Notes: generated from the sequence alone by a model not told the origin. DNA of 8,122 nucleotides from JBBSGA01 sp038254585 (GCA_038254585.1 JBBSGA010000291.1:1-8122); one strand, 5' to 3'. Shown: positions 1 through 5,729, numbered from the stretch's first letter. Made by a program: numbers and translations.

Positions 1-97
1 AACTATAGTCAGTCAGAAAAAGATCTGGACTCCTGGGACGGTCTTGGCGCTCTGCAATCGGCTTCCGAGTCCAAAACATTACCTGAACGACTATAGC

Positions 98-103
98 AGG
101 AGG
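98..103 (+). promoter_or_regulatory. Shine-Dalgarno site of the transposase remnant
   Basis: A perfect AGGAGG lies 5 bases before the ATG at 109. It fixes the start of the transposase reading frame and shows that the gene was once translated from here rather than from the overlapping open frame that begins at 44. Confidence 0.7.
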
Positions 104-108
104 CGTCC

Positions 109-1218
109 ATGGATCCGCAGACGGTATGGTGCCCCACTTTGGCCTGTCCCGCGAGAGGCCAACGAGGGCAAGGCAACATCGGCGTGCATAGCCAGCAAGA
201 GCGGCGCTACCGCTGCCGCGTCTGCAATAAGACCTTTGGCGCGCGCAGCGGCACCATATTCCATCGCCGGCGTACCGATGAGGCACTCATCGTCATCGTT
301 ATCACCCTGGTCAGCTGGGGGGGTCCGCTGGTCGCGCTCGAACACGCCTTTGGCCTCCAGCCGCAGACCATCCGGGACTGGCTGGAGGCGGCCGGCGTCC
401 CTGCCGAAGCCGTCCACCAGCAGCAGGTGGTCCAGCCGCGCGACCTCGGGCAGGTGCAGGCCGACGAGGTACGCGTCAAGACCTAGTGCGGGATCGTCTG
501 GCTGGCGATGGCGCTGATGGTCTCGTCCCGCCTGTGGCTCGGCGGCGTGCTCAGCACGCGCCGCGATCAGGCGCTGATCACCCGGTTGGTGCAGATGGTC
601 GCCGCGTGTGCCGTGGTCGCGCCGCTGCTGGTGGTGGTGGATGGCTTCAGCAGCTACGTGGAGGCGGTGCGGCGGGCGTTTCGGACGCGGGAGCATCACG
701 GCGGGCGCGGGGCGCCGCGCAAGGTGCCGTGGCCGGAGCTCTGCCTGGGGCAGGTGGTCAAGCAGTACGCGAGCAGGCGCGTGGTGGGGGTCACACGCCG
801 GCTGCGGCAGGGCTCCAGCGCGGTGGCGGCGTGACTGCTGGCCCAAACCCCGGGCTGTCTGGTGCTCAACACCGCCTATATCGAACGCCTGAACGGCACG
901 TTCCGCGCCCGCCTGGCGCCACTGGCGCGGCGGACGCATCATCTAGTGCATCGGAAGGAAGTCTTGCATGCCGGGATGTACCTGGTCGGGGCGCTGTACA
1001 ATTTCTGCACGCTACACGCGAGCTTGACGTTGGGGAACGGGCAGCAACGCACGCCGGCGATGGCGGCGGGGATCACGGATCATTGCTGGAGTGTGGCAGA
1101 GTTGTTGTGGCACCGGGTGCCACCGCCGCGCTGGCAGCCGGGTACCCTCTGGGTGGAGCAGCGTGGGCGGCGCTCCAAGGCCCTGCAACAACTTATTGAT
1201 CGGTGGACTACACCATGA
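109..1218 (+). pseudogene. IS1-like DDE transposase, broken by two in-frame stop codons
   Basis: The frame starting at ATG 109 reads as one transposase of about 369 codons, interrupted by TAG at 484-486 and TGA at 832-834; all three pieces stay in the same frame. The N-terminal part has a zinc-ribbon pattern (CPTLACPARG, later RYRCRVCNKTF) and a helix-turn-helix-like stretch (FGLQPQTIRDWLEA), as in IS1-type InsA domains. Candidate catalytic acids are the D/E in QADEVRVKT just before the TAG, the D in VVVDGFSSY, and the E in YIERLNGTFRARL after the TGA. The TAG is one C-to-T change from CAG (Gln), and the TGA could derive from CGA or TGG. Neither break is a frameshift, so the decay looks fairly recent. 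Each piece alone lacks part of the catalytic triad, so activity is unlikely. Terminal inverted repeats were not identified convincingly. The exact IS family is an inference; that it is a transposase is fairly secure. Confidence 0.8.
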
Positions 1219-1288
1219 CCACGGTTCAGCATAGTCTTACCCGGTACGTAGGCGACCAGGAATAATCGATATCGGGACACATCGCCTA

Positions 1289-1325
1289 TTGACTTCGTAT
1301 ATACGAGTATATATACTCCTCCTCA
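1289..1325 (+). promoter_or_regulatory. Leaderless sigma70-type promoter of the AbrB-Doc operon
   Basis: TTGACT (1289-1294) and TATACT (1312-1317) are separated by exactly 17 bases, a near-consensus promoter. The expected transcription start, about 7 bases after the -10 box, falls on or next to the A of the ATG at 1325. The bases before that ATG (CTCCTCCTC) contain no Shine-Dalgarno sequence and are instead complementary to one. Together this points to a leaderless mRNA. The positions are read directly; leaderless use is inferred. Confidence 0.7.
1295..1318 (+). promoter_or_regulatory. Twin palindromic operator overlapping the promoter
   Basis: Two perfect palindromes sit side by side, TCGTATATACGA (1295-1306) and GAGTATATATACTC (1305-1318), sharing two bases. 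They fill the promoter spacer and cover the -10 box. Alternating palindromes over the promoter are the known arrangement for autoregulation by MazE/AbrB-type antitoxins, so this is the likely binding site of the antitoxin encoded directly downstream. Confidence 0.6.
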
Positions 1326-1585
1326 TGAAGATCGTGAAGATTCGCCGGGTTGGCAATAGCAACGTCATTTCCCTGCCCCATGAGCTGGAAGGCCATGGCT
1401 ACACCGTCGGCACTGAGGTCATGGTGGAGGAGATCGAGACAGGCGAGCTGCGGATCGTGCCGGCCCCTCGTGTACGACGCCTCATCCGGGAGGCAGCTCG
1501 TCGGGTGATCGCTGAAGACCAGGAGGCTCTGCGAATCCTTGCCGAGCATGACCGTGGCCAGGTGTGCTTCCCGACGACCGAGTGA
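1325..1585 (+). CDS. AbrB/MazE/SpoVT-family antitoxin
   Basis: This 86-residue protein has the swapped-hairpin AbrB fold signature at its N-terminus (residues 4-46): VKIRRVGNSNVISLPHEL, then a loop and a second strand pair ending ELRIVPAP. This part would bind DNA as a dimer. The C-terminal half (about 50-76) is a charged helical tail, rich in Arg and Glu, of the kind that wraps a partner toxin. The start was set at ATG 1325, not at the in-frame TTG 1289, because the TTG is part of the -35 box and family members begin a few residues before the VGNS motif. The Doc-like toxin gene begins 21 bases after the stop, so the two form an operon, probably repressed by this protein at the overlapping palindromes. 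Doc toxins classically pair with Phd antitoxins, and an AbrB-type partner is less usual though known to occur. Confidence 0.85.
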   Translation: MKIVKIRRVGNSNVISLPHELEGHGYTVGTEVMVEEIETGELRIVPAPRVRRLIREAARRVIAEDQEALRILAEHDRGQVCFPTTE

Positions 1586-1606
1586 TAGGCTCGTAGGCCT
1601 ACCGAC

Positions 1607-2038
1607 GTGACGGAATCAGGGGAGGACTTCGCTCTCCTCTACCTGGAGATTGAGGACGTTCTCGCCCTTTATGCTGACCTATTCGGACGTACCCACCAAG
1701 AGGCGGCTAACCAACTGCGCAGCCGATCAGGGCTCGAAAGTGCTCTGGCTCGGCCGCAAGCGTATACGCACTATCAGGCTGCAAACCTTGCGCTCCAGGC
1801 TGCGGTACTTGCCCATGGCATCGCCGAGGGCCAATACTTCATCGAGGGCAATAAGCGCCTCGCCCTTGTCGTTATGCGCACATTCCTACTCATCAACGGC
1901 TACCAGCTCTCCGCCACGCAGGAGGAGCGAGCGGCCTGGATTCTCCGACTGAGCGAGGGCGGGACGGTCGACGAGCTGGCGAAGCGTATCGGCGCCGCTT
2001 CTTGTGCCAGCCCCCTAAGACTCTGCCAAGCCAGGTGA
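1607..2038 (+). CDS. doc: Doc/Fic-family toxin with a Gln in place of the motif His
   Basis: This 143-residue protein resembles death-on-curing (Doc) toxins, Fic-fold enzymes that in the P1 phage member phosphorylate EF-Tu. Family landmarks are EIEDVLALYADLFG near the N-terminus, SGLESALARPQ (41-51), and a long helix ending in the Fic loop QYFIEGNKR (76-84), followed by LALVVMRTFLLINGY. The canonical Doc loop is HxFxDxNKR. Here the His position is Gln76 and the Asp position is Glu80, while Phe78, Asn82, Lys83 and Arg84 are kept. The His is the general base in characterised Fic enzymes, so this copy may be altered or belong to a Gln-bearing subfamily. The GTG start at 1607 lies 21 bases after the antitoxin stop and is preceded only by weak purine stretches. 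The last 14 or so residues (from ASCASPL) look unlike the family and may be changed by decay downstream. The toxin assignment is firm; activity is uncertain. Confidence 0.8.
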   Translation: MTESGEDFALLYLEIEDVLALYADLFGRTHQEAANQLRSRSGLESALARPQAYTHYQAANLALQAAVLAHGIAEGQYFIEGNKRLALVVMRTFLLINGYQLSATQEERAAWILRLSEGGTVDELAKRIGAASCASPLRLCQAR

Positions 2039-2071
2039 CGTTGGCTCAATGGAGTTCGGCTGAGCACGCGG

Positions 2072-2350
2072 GTGTCGCTGGATGCGGGACCGCTGGGCCT
2101 AGTGACCAATCCGCGCGGTAAGCCCTAAAGTCAACGCTGCAAAGAGCGGTTCGCGGCGCTTGTGGCCAGCTGCATCCGGGTGCTGGCCCCTGAGATCGCC
2201 GATTACGAGGTCTGCCGGGAACTACTGCGGGCGGGGAAACAGGGCGGCATCTCCCACAACGACCAGTTCAACGCGACGGTCGGATATCTGCCACTGACGA
2301 CGGCGACGATGCGGCAAGCCGCCGAGTTTTGGGCGCAGCCGCGACGGTAG
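2072..2350 (+). pseudogene. PIN-domain (VapC-like) toxin remnant
   Basis: From GTG 2072 the frame reads VSLDAGPLGLVTNPRGKP, stops at TAA 2126-2128, then continues in the same frame with SQRCKERFAALVASCIRVL, APEIADYEVCRELLRAGK and a helix ending AAEFWAQPRR, before TAG at 2348-2350. This matches the PIN-domain layout: first acidic residue at D4 (LDAGPLGL), second at the Glu in PEIADYEV. After the final stop, GLPAALDAG (2351-2377) resembles the segment carrying the third acidic residue, and a one-base shift then gives V-I, suggesting the tail was lost to a stop plus a frameshift. An intact relative would be about 150-170 residues. The remnant starts about 30 bases after the Doc-like gene and shares its frame. 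It is a dead gene; which antitoxin it once paired with cannot be told. Confidence 0.65.
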
Positions 2351-2490
2351 GGTCTGCCCGCCGCCCTTGACGCGGGTCATCCGAGGCCGCTGAGGAGCCC
2401 GCACACGCGCGACACGAGGTCGCCTAGGCGCAGCACCGTGATGAACGGATGGCAGTATGGTAAGTAACCCGTGACTGACGCGCAATATAT

Positions 2491-2530
2491 AGGGCCGTAT
2501 CGTTACGGATGCGGCCCTTTAGTCTTTTCG
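2491..2530 (+). terminator. Probable rho-independent terminator or nested hairpin
   Basis: AGGGCCG (2491-2497) pairs perfectly with CGGCCCT (2512-2518), followed by TTAGTCTTTT. Inside it, CCGTA/TACGG with a four-base loop (2495-2508) can form a competing smaller hairpin. The stem lies between the plus-strand TA genes and the convergent minus-strand TA operon, a natural place to end the plus-strand transcript. The T tract is interrupted, so efficiency is uncertain. Confidence 0.5.
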
Positions 2531-2582
2531 TGCGCTCCTGCACCCCCCTAGGCCGATAATGGCTGGGCTCTGCTTACGGAGT

Positions 2583-2903
2583 TTAGGGAGCCGCGTTCTG
2601 CTCCTGGTTGTCACCGAGGTGCTCTAGAATCCAGATCCGGGCGAGGGTAGACGGGCCGATGCCGATCGCCTTTGCCCGCTGTGTAAGCTGCTCGATCTTC
2701 TCTTGTTCCAACCGTACGCTGATCGTCTTCTTCGGTTGAGCCCTCACAAACTTGACATCGGTGACAATCTCAAGCTCGTCTTCAAATTCTGTGCTTGAAT
2801 GCGTATCCCAGAACGCTGCCTCCTCCTTAATGGTTTTGAAGGTCGGTATACGGCTCTTCGCTCGTTTCCTTGTGCTTGGTTTTTCCTGTTCTTTGTGCGT
2901 CAT
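2583..2903 (-). CDS. CopG-family (BrnA-like) antitoxin
   Basis: This 106-residue protein carries the IPTFKTIKEEAAFWDTHSST motif (residues 19-38) typical of CopG-type antitoxins of BrnTA modules. After a spacer comes a ribbon-helix-helix domain: strand KTISVRL (59-65), helix 1 about 67-79, a turn GIGPS, and helix 2 TLARIWILEHL (86-96). The dimeric RHH fold binds operator DNA, and the FWDTH region is thought to contact the toxin. It is the second gene of the operon: the toxin stop is 6 bases upstream. A perfect AGGAGG (2921-2916) lies inside the end of the toxin gene, 12 bases from the ATG, so translation is probably coupled. The role is the neutraliser and co-repressor of the preceding toxin. 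The first 18 residues are very basic and polar and probably disordered. Confidence 0.85.
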   Translation of the reverse strand: MTHKEQEKPSTRKRAKSRIPTFKTIKEEAAFWDTHSSTEFEDELEIVTDVKFVRAQPKKTISVRLEQEKIEQLTQRAKAIGIGPSTLARIWILEHLGDNQEQNAAP

Positions 2904-2909
2904 ACGTGT

Positions 2910-3182
2910 TTATTGCCTCCTATGTTGCCGATAGGCTCGTCGCTCTGAGGCATCCGCATCTCGGGCAGTAACCAGCCCGTATACCCGATTTCCCCGTGGC
3001 GCCAGAAAGACCGTGAGGTAGCGCCCTGCGTCGGTTTGCCCGATGAGGTGGAAGCGCCCTTGCCTGGTCTTACGGACAAAAGGGTGGCCGAAAACGACCT
3101 CTTCCACCTCTGCCACAGTAACCTGGTGCTGGCTAATGTGCTCCTCCCGGCCTGGTTCGACAATAAGCCCATAAATTCTCAT
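2910..3182 (-). CDS. BrnT-like ribonuclease toxin
   Basis: The 90-residue protein fits the BrnT family, a RelE-like fold that cleaves RNA. Landmarks are EEHISQHQVTVAEVEEVVFGHPF (13-35, the common 'KHGVSFEEAxxVFxDP' region), RFHLIGQTDAGRYLTVFL (43-60) and the C-terminal VYGLVTARDADASERRAYRQH (67-87), matching the usual SARxAxxxERRxY ending. The frame stays open up to an ATG at 3257 (115 residues), but I place the start at ATG 3182. Its product begins like relatives (MRIYG), has the family's usual length of about 90 residues, and a promoter plus inverted repeat lie within the extra stretch. No clear Shine-Dalgarno precedes 3182, which is a weakness of this choice. The CopG-type antitoxin follows 6 bases downstream, the toxin-first order typical of BrnTA. 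Confidence 0.8.
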   Translation of the reverse strand: MRIYGLIVEPGREEHISQHQVTVAEVEEVVFGHPFVRKTRQGRFHLIGQTDAGRYLTVFLAPRGNRVYGLVTARDADASERRAYRQHRRQ

Positions 3183-3187
3183 GCTTT

Positions 3188-3206
3188 TTGCATCGTTTCG
3201 ATGCAA
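3188..3206 (-). promoter_or_regulatory. Inverted-repeat operator of the BrnTA-like operon
   Basis: TTGCATCG-TTT-CGATGCAA is a perfect 8-base inverted repeat with a 3-base centre. It sits just before the chosen toxin start and overlaps the predicted transcription start and the edge of the -10 box. This is the expected position for repression by a ribbon-helix-helix antitoxin, so it is probably the binding site of the BrnA-like protein. Confidence 0.6.
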
Positions 3207-3235
3207 GTGTATGACGAACGAATCGTTATAGTCAA
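3199..3235 (-). promoter_or_regulatory. Promoter of the BrnTA-like operon
   Basis: On the minus strand TTGACT (3235-3230) is followed after 18 bases by TACACT (3211-3206), a sigma70-type promoter. The transcription start would fall near 3199, downstream of the alternative ATG at 3257, which supports the shorter toxin. The leader would be only about 17 bases. Confidence 0.5.
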
Positions 3236-3321
3236 GAGGGAGTACGGGTGGTTCCATGTCCCAGTGTGTTGAAAACGTCTGTGTGAGGTCGGCTATCTAT
3301 TGTTGGAATCGCCACCTCAGG

Positions 3322-4173
3322 CTATGGCTCTTGCCCTACGGTAAGCAACTCGTTGAGCGTCTCGCCGAGAATCCAGGCCTTGTCCGCCTCTGGCACGAAG
3401 GTGCAGTGAGTCCTGAAGGCCTCGATGGACTGGCGATAGGTCATAAAGAAGCGCACAACCGGGTAATCGGAGCCCCAGCACATACGGTGTGGTCCGAAGT
3501 GTTCATAGAGTGTGCGGACGACCCAGAGCGTATCAGAATAGGGGTAGTCCCAGCTCACCTGGGAGCAGTAGGCAAAGCCAGAGAGCTTGATGTAGATGTT
3601 GGGCAGCCGCGCGGAGGCCAGCACCTCCCTGAGGCCAGCGCCGCCCGGCCCCTCGGCGGTCCGGACGCTCCCGAGATGATGGCAGAGGATGGGCAGGGCG
3701 GGAAATGCCTCGGCTAGCCTACGGATCGCCGGCTGCTGGTGGGGATGGCAGGCAATGCTGGCGATAAGCTTCCGGCCGGCGGCAGCCCGAAAGAATGCAG
3801 ACCCTTCCTCCGAGTAAAACCAGGAGCCGTCGTCGGCGTCGGCGAGATAGTGCGTGAAGCCCTTGATCGGCCACCGGTCGGCGATCGTAGCGAGTCGCTC
3901 CGCTGCTCCGGGCTGTTGGTAGCTGGGCGACCAGAAGCTATCCACGTCGGCAAACTGGTGGATCCGGGGCGCGTAGCGCTGCACCTGCTCGGCAACGTAT
4001 TCGTTATTGTCCGGATTCCGGTCGATCTGCGCGCAGATAACCACAGCTTGCTCTACGCCGGTCTGGTCCATTTCGTGAAGCAGCTGCTCGATCCGGCCGC
4101 GGTGCTCGTCGTCGGGCACCGGCGGCTGGTAGGGCCATCGCGGCCAGGCGTGGCAATGGCTGTCGACGATCAT
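3322..4173 (-). CDS. Amidohydrolase_2-family TIM-barrel metal-dependent hydrolase
   Basis: The 283-residue protein has the amidohydrolase_2 pattern: H6-C-H8 in MIVDSHCHAW, a conserved Lys region WPIKGF (101-106), H143/H145 in ACHPHQQ, H165/H166 in LCHHLGS, and D236 in WGSDYP near the C-terminus. These are the metal ligands and catalytic Asp of the barrel. Members include lactonases of L-rhamnono- and L-fuconolactone as well as decarboxylases, and this copy lies 73 bases behind a rhamnonate-dehydratase-like gene. A sugar-lactone hydrolase role is therefore plausible but inferred from context. The frame is open upstream to 4380, but ATG 4173 puts the HxH motif at residues 6-8, as is usual. A small hairpin (CGGCGT-AGAG-ACGCCG, 4187-4202) sits just before it, and the ribosome site is weak. 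An alternative start is ATG 4221. The protein is probably cytoplasmic. Confidence 0.82.
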   Translation of the reverse strand: MIVDSHCHAWPRWPYQPPVPDDEHRGRIEQLLHEMDQTGVEQAVVICAQIDRNPDNNEYVAEQVQRYAPRIHQFADVDSFWSPSYQQPGAAERLATIADRWPIKGFTHYLADADDGSWFYSEEGSAFFRAAAGRKLIASIACHPHQQPAIRRLAEAFPALPILCHHLGSVRTAEGPGGAGLREVLASARLPNIYIKLSGFAYCSQVSWDYPYSDTLWVVRTLYEHFGPHRMCWGSDYPVVRFFMTYRQSIEAFRTHCTFVPEADKAWILGETLNELLTVGQEP

Positions 4174-4246
4174 CTCGTGATCCGAACGGCGTAGAGACGC
4201 CGAATACGACGTTTCTATCATCCACCAATTGACGCCGATGAGGCCA

Positions 4247-5413
4247 TTAGCTACCGAAGAAGGGCGACAGCCCTTCCTGGGGGATCTCCAGCCCGAACCC
4301 GGGCGCATCACTCGGCACCAGCCATCCATCTTTCGGCACTGCCTCGCCCGGCAGGCGCCAGCTTTCCTCGAGGGGCACACCAGGCGGTGGGCCCACGAAG
4401 CACTCTAACCACGGGACCGAGGGCGTAGCGTAGCTGAAATGCTGTCCGAAGGCAGTATTGCCGCCGCCGTGCAGGATGACGCTTACTCCTGCCGCGTCGG
4501 CCGCCGCGGCTACCTTCTGGCACGTCGTGACACCGCCACACCAGTTGATATCCGGCTGCAGGATGTCTACGGCCCGGTTCGTTACCGCCCACTGAAACGG
4601 GACATGGGTATACCAGTGCTCGCCCGTGGCCAGGGTTTGCCAGGGCAGTCTCTCGCGAAGGGCAGTATGAGCAGTGAAGTCTTCGGGGATCAGGCACTCC
4701 TCCATCCACTTGAGCTTGTAGGGGCGGAGAGCCTCGGCCAGACGCACGGTATATTCGACGTCGAACGCCATCCAGCAGTCGAGCATCAACTCACAATCGT
4801 CGCCGATCTGCTCGCGCGTCCGCGCGACGAACTCCTCGTTCTTATGAATGCCGTCTAGTCCATCGGCGGGACCGTAGGGACAGGCCAGCTTGAAGGCGCG
4901 GAAGCCAAGCTCCTGGTACCAATCGACGTCGTTGCCGGTGCAGTAGCAAAAGATACGATCCTTCTGTGGGCCACCCAGCAGCTCGTAGACCGGCTTGCCC
5001 AAGAGCTTGCCGCGCAGGTCCCAGAGCGCCAGATCGACCGCGCTGACGGCGTAGGATGCCAGCCCGGTCGAGCCGTAGGGCTTCGTCATACGGAACATCA
5101 TATCGGCAAGCTTCTCGATCGCCAGACAGTCCTCGCCGACGAGCTGTGGCGCAAGATGATCGTCGATCACAGCGGCGACAGGACGCCCGTGGCCGGTATA
5201 GCCCAGGCCCCACGTGCCGTCCTCAGCCATCACCTTACACCACACGCCCTCCCACTTCGGAAGCCAGAGGCCACGATGCGCCTTGACCTTCGGGTAGCGC
5301 GACATGGGATTGGCAACTTCCGCCTCCTGCGCCCACGAGGCGCGTCGCGGTGGGGTCCTGGTCGCATGGGCCGGGGCGGCAAGCCGCATCGCACGGATGT
5401 CGGTGATTCTCAT
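4247..5413 (-). CDS. L-rhamnonate dehydratase-like enolase-superfamily enzyme
   Basis: The 388-residue protein belongs to the mandelate racemase/muconate lactonizing branch of the enolase superfamily and resembles L-rhamnonate dehydratase (RhmD) closely in motif detail: MLDCWM (210-215), KWMEECL (235-241), ATGEHWYTH (262-270), DILQPDINWCGGVTT (283-297) and a C-terminal PGFGLEI (371-377). Mg2+ ligands are D212, E238 and E265. The catalytic His-Asp pair is H315 (VILHGGG) with D288, and H266 matches the RhmD active-site His after the third ligand. RhmD removes water from L-rhamnonate to give 2-keto-3-deoxy-L-rhamnonate, and the family also accepts related acid sugars. The start is secure: AGGAGG (5424-5419) lies 5 bases before the ATG. 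It is the first gene of the pair with the hydrolase downstream. No aldolase, transporter or regulator of the pathway is in this window. The acid sugar used cannot be fixed from sequence alone. Confidence 0.87.
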   Translation of the reverse strand: MRITDIRAMRLAAPAHATRTPPRRASWAQEAEVANPMSRYPKVKAHRGLWLPKWEGVWCKVMAEDGTWGLGYTGHGRPVAAVIDDHLAPQLVGEDCLAIEKLADMMFRMTKPYGSTGLASYAVSAVDLALWDLRGKLLGKPVYELLGGPQKDRIFCYCTGNDVDWYQELGFRAFKLACPYGPADGLDGIHKNEEFVARTREQIGDDCELMLDCWMAFDVEYTVRLAEALRPYKLKWMEECLIPEDFTAHTALRERLPWQTLATGEHWYTHVPFQWAVTNRAVDILQPDINWCGGVTTCQKVAAAADAAGVSVILHGGGNTAFGQHFSYATPSVPWLECFVGPPPGVPLEESWRLPGEAVPKDGWLVPSDAPGFGLEIPQEGLSPFFGS

Positions 5414-5418
5414 GGGAT

Positions 5419-5424
5419 CCTCCT
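5419..5424 (-). promoter_or_regulatory. Shine-Dalgarno site of the dehydratase gene
   Basis: A perfect AGGAGG on the minus strand lies 5 bases upstream of the ATG at 5413 and decides this start. Confidence 0.75.
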
Positions 5425-5468
5425 GCCTTATCGATGTGAGCCCTCTTTTTCACCACAACTGCGCAGCC

Positions 5469-5504
5469 GCGGTGATACCGCCGTGTTTTCTGATCACACG
5501 ATCA
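5469..5504 (-). promoter_or_regulatory. Candidate operator palindromes upstream of the dehydratase
   Basis: Two palindromes lie in the 88-base gap before the dehydratase gene: GCGGT-GAT-ACCGC (5469-5481) and TGATC-ACAC-GATCA (5491-5504). The GGTnnnACC core resembles operators of GntR-type regulators of acid-sugar catabolism, but no such regulator is encoded here. The outer palindrome overlaps the stop codon of the small upstream gene. Five-base arms can occur by chance. Confidence 0.3.
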
Positions 5505-5729
5505 CCGGCACCATACCTCCAGCACCTCTTGCAGCGGCGGTAAACTCGCGGGTAAATCCAGCCCGCCATCCGTCTCTTCGTCGATACACAGTCCCAGGCT
5601 GGCCCTCAGGCGCGCCATCCGCTCCAGATCCTCACAGGTATAGCCAAGCGACGCGAGATCGCGGTGGATTCGGATAGCCTGGCGTCGTCGCTGCCGCATC
5701 TGCCACGTCATTCTTAATCGTTTCAGCAT
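5502..5729 (-). CDS. Small basic protein of unknown function
   Basis: I do not recognise this 75-residue protein. A perfect AGGAGG (5743-5738) lies 8 bases before its ATG, and a TAGAAT box (5757-5752) sits just upstream, which supports a real gene. The N-terminal 25 residues are strongly basic (KRLRMTWQMRQRRRQAIR). A helical segment follows (IHRDLASLGYTCEDLERMARLRASLGL, about 21-47), then an acidic, Leu/Pro-rich tail (DEETDGGLDLPASLPPLQEVLEVW). There is no signal peptide or membrane segment. The charge split could suit a nucleic-acid-binding or adaptor protein, but that is only a guess. It is 88 bases upstream of, and on the same strand as, the dehydratase, so read-through is possible. Confidence 0.6.
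   Translation of the reverse strand: MLKRLRMTWQMRQRRRQAIRIHRDLASLGYTCEDLERMARLRASLGLCIDEETDGGLDLPASLPPLQEVLEVWCR

Noticed and set aside
484..834. Recoding of TAG and TGA as sense codons in the transposase
   Set aside because: All other genes here end normally at TAG, TGA or TAA, and no selenocysteine or pyrrolysine context was seen; decay is simpler.
91..942. Long minus-strand open frame of 283 codons
   Set aside because: It lies opposite the transposase and is a GC-rich shadow: low-complexity Arg/His/Ala composition, no ribosome site and no recognisable domain.
89..1236. GACTATAGCAG (89-99) and the reverse complement of CAGCATAGTC (1227-1236) as IS terminal inverted repeats; ACTATAG also repeats at 2-8
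   Set aside because: They match over about ten bases only with a gap and a mismatch, the left copy overlaps the ribosome site, and no target-site duplication is visible. Ends are left unassigned.
3287..3320. TGAGGT/ACCTCA inverted repeat after the amidohydrolase as terminator
   Set aside because: Arms of six bases with a loop of more than 20 and no directly following T run; too weak.
4174..4380. N-terminal extension of the amidohydrolase to 4380
   Set aside because: It would overlap the dehydratase coding region by over 130 bases and has Arg/Cys-rich non-family sequence; the HxH motif follows ATG 4173 directly.
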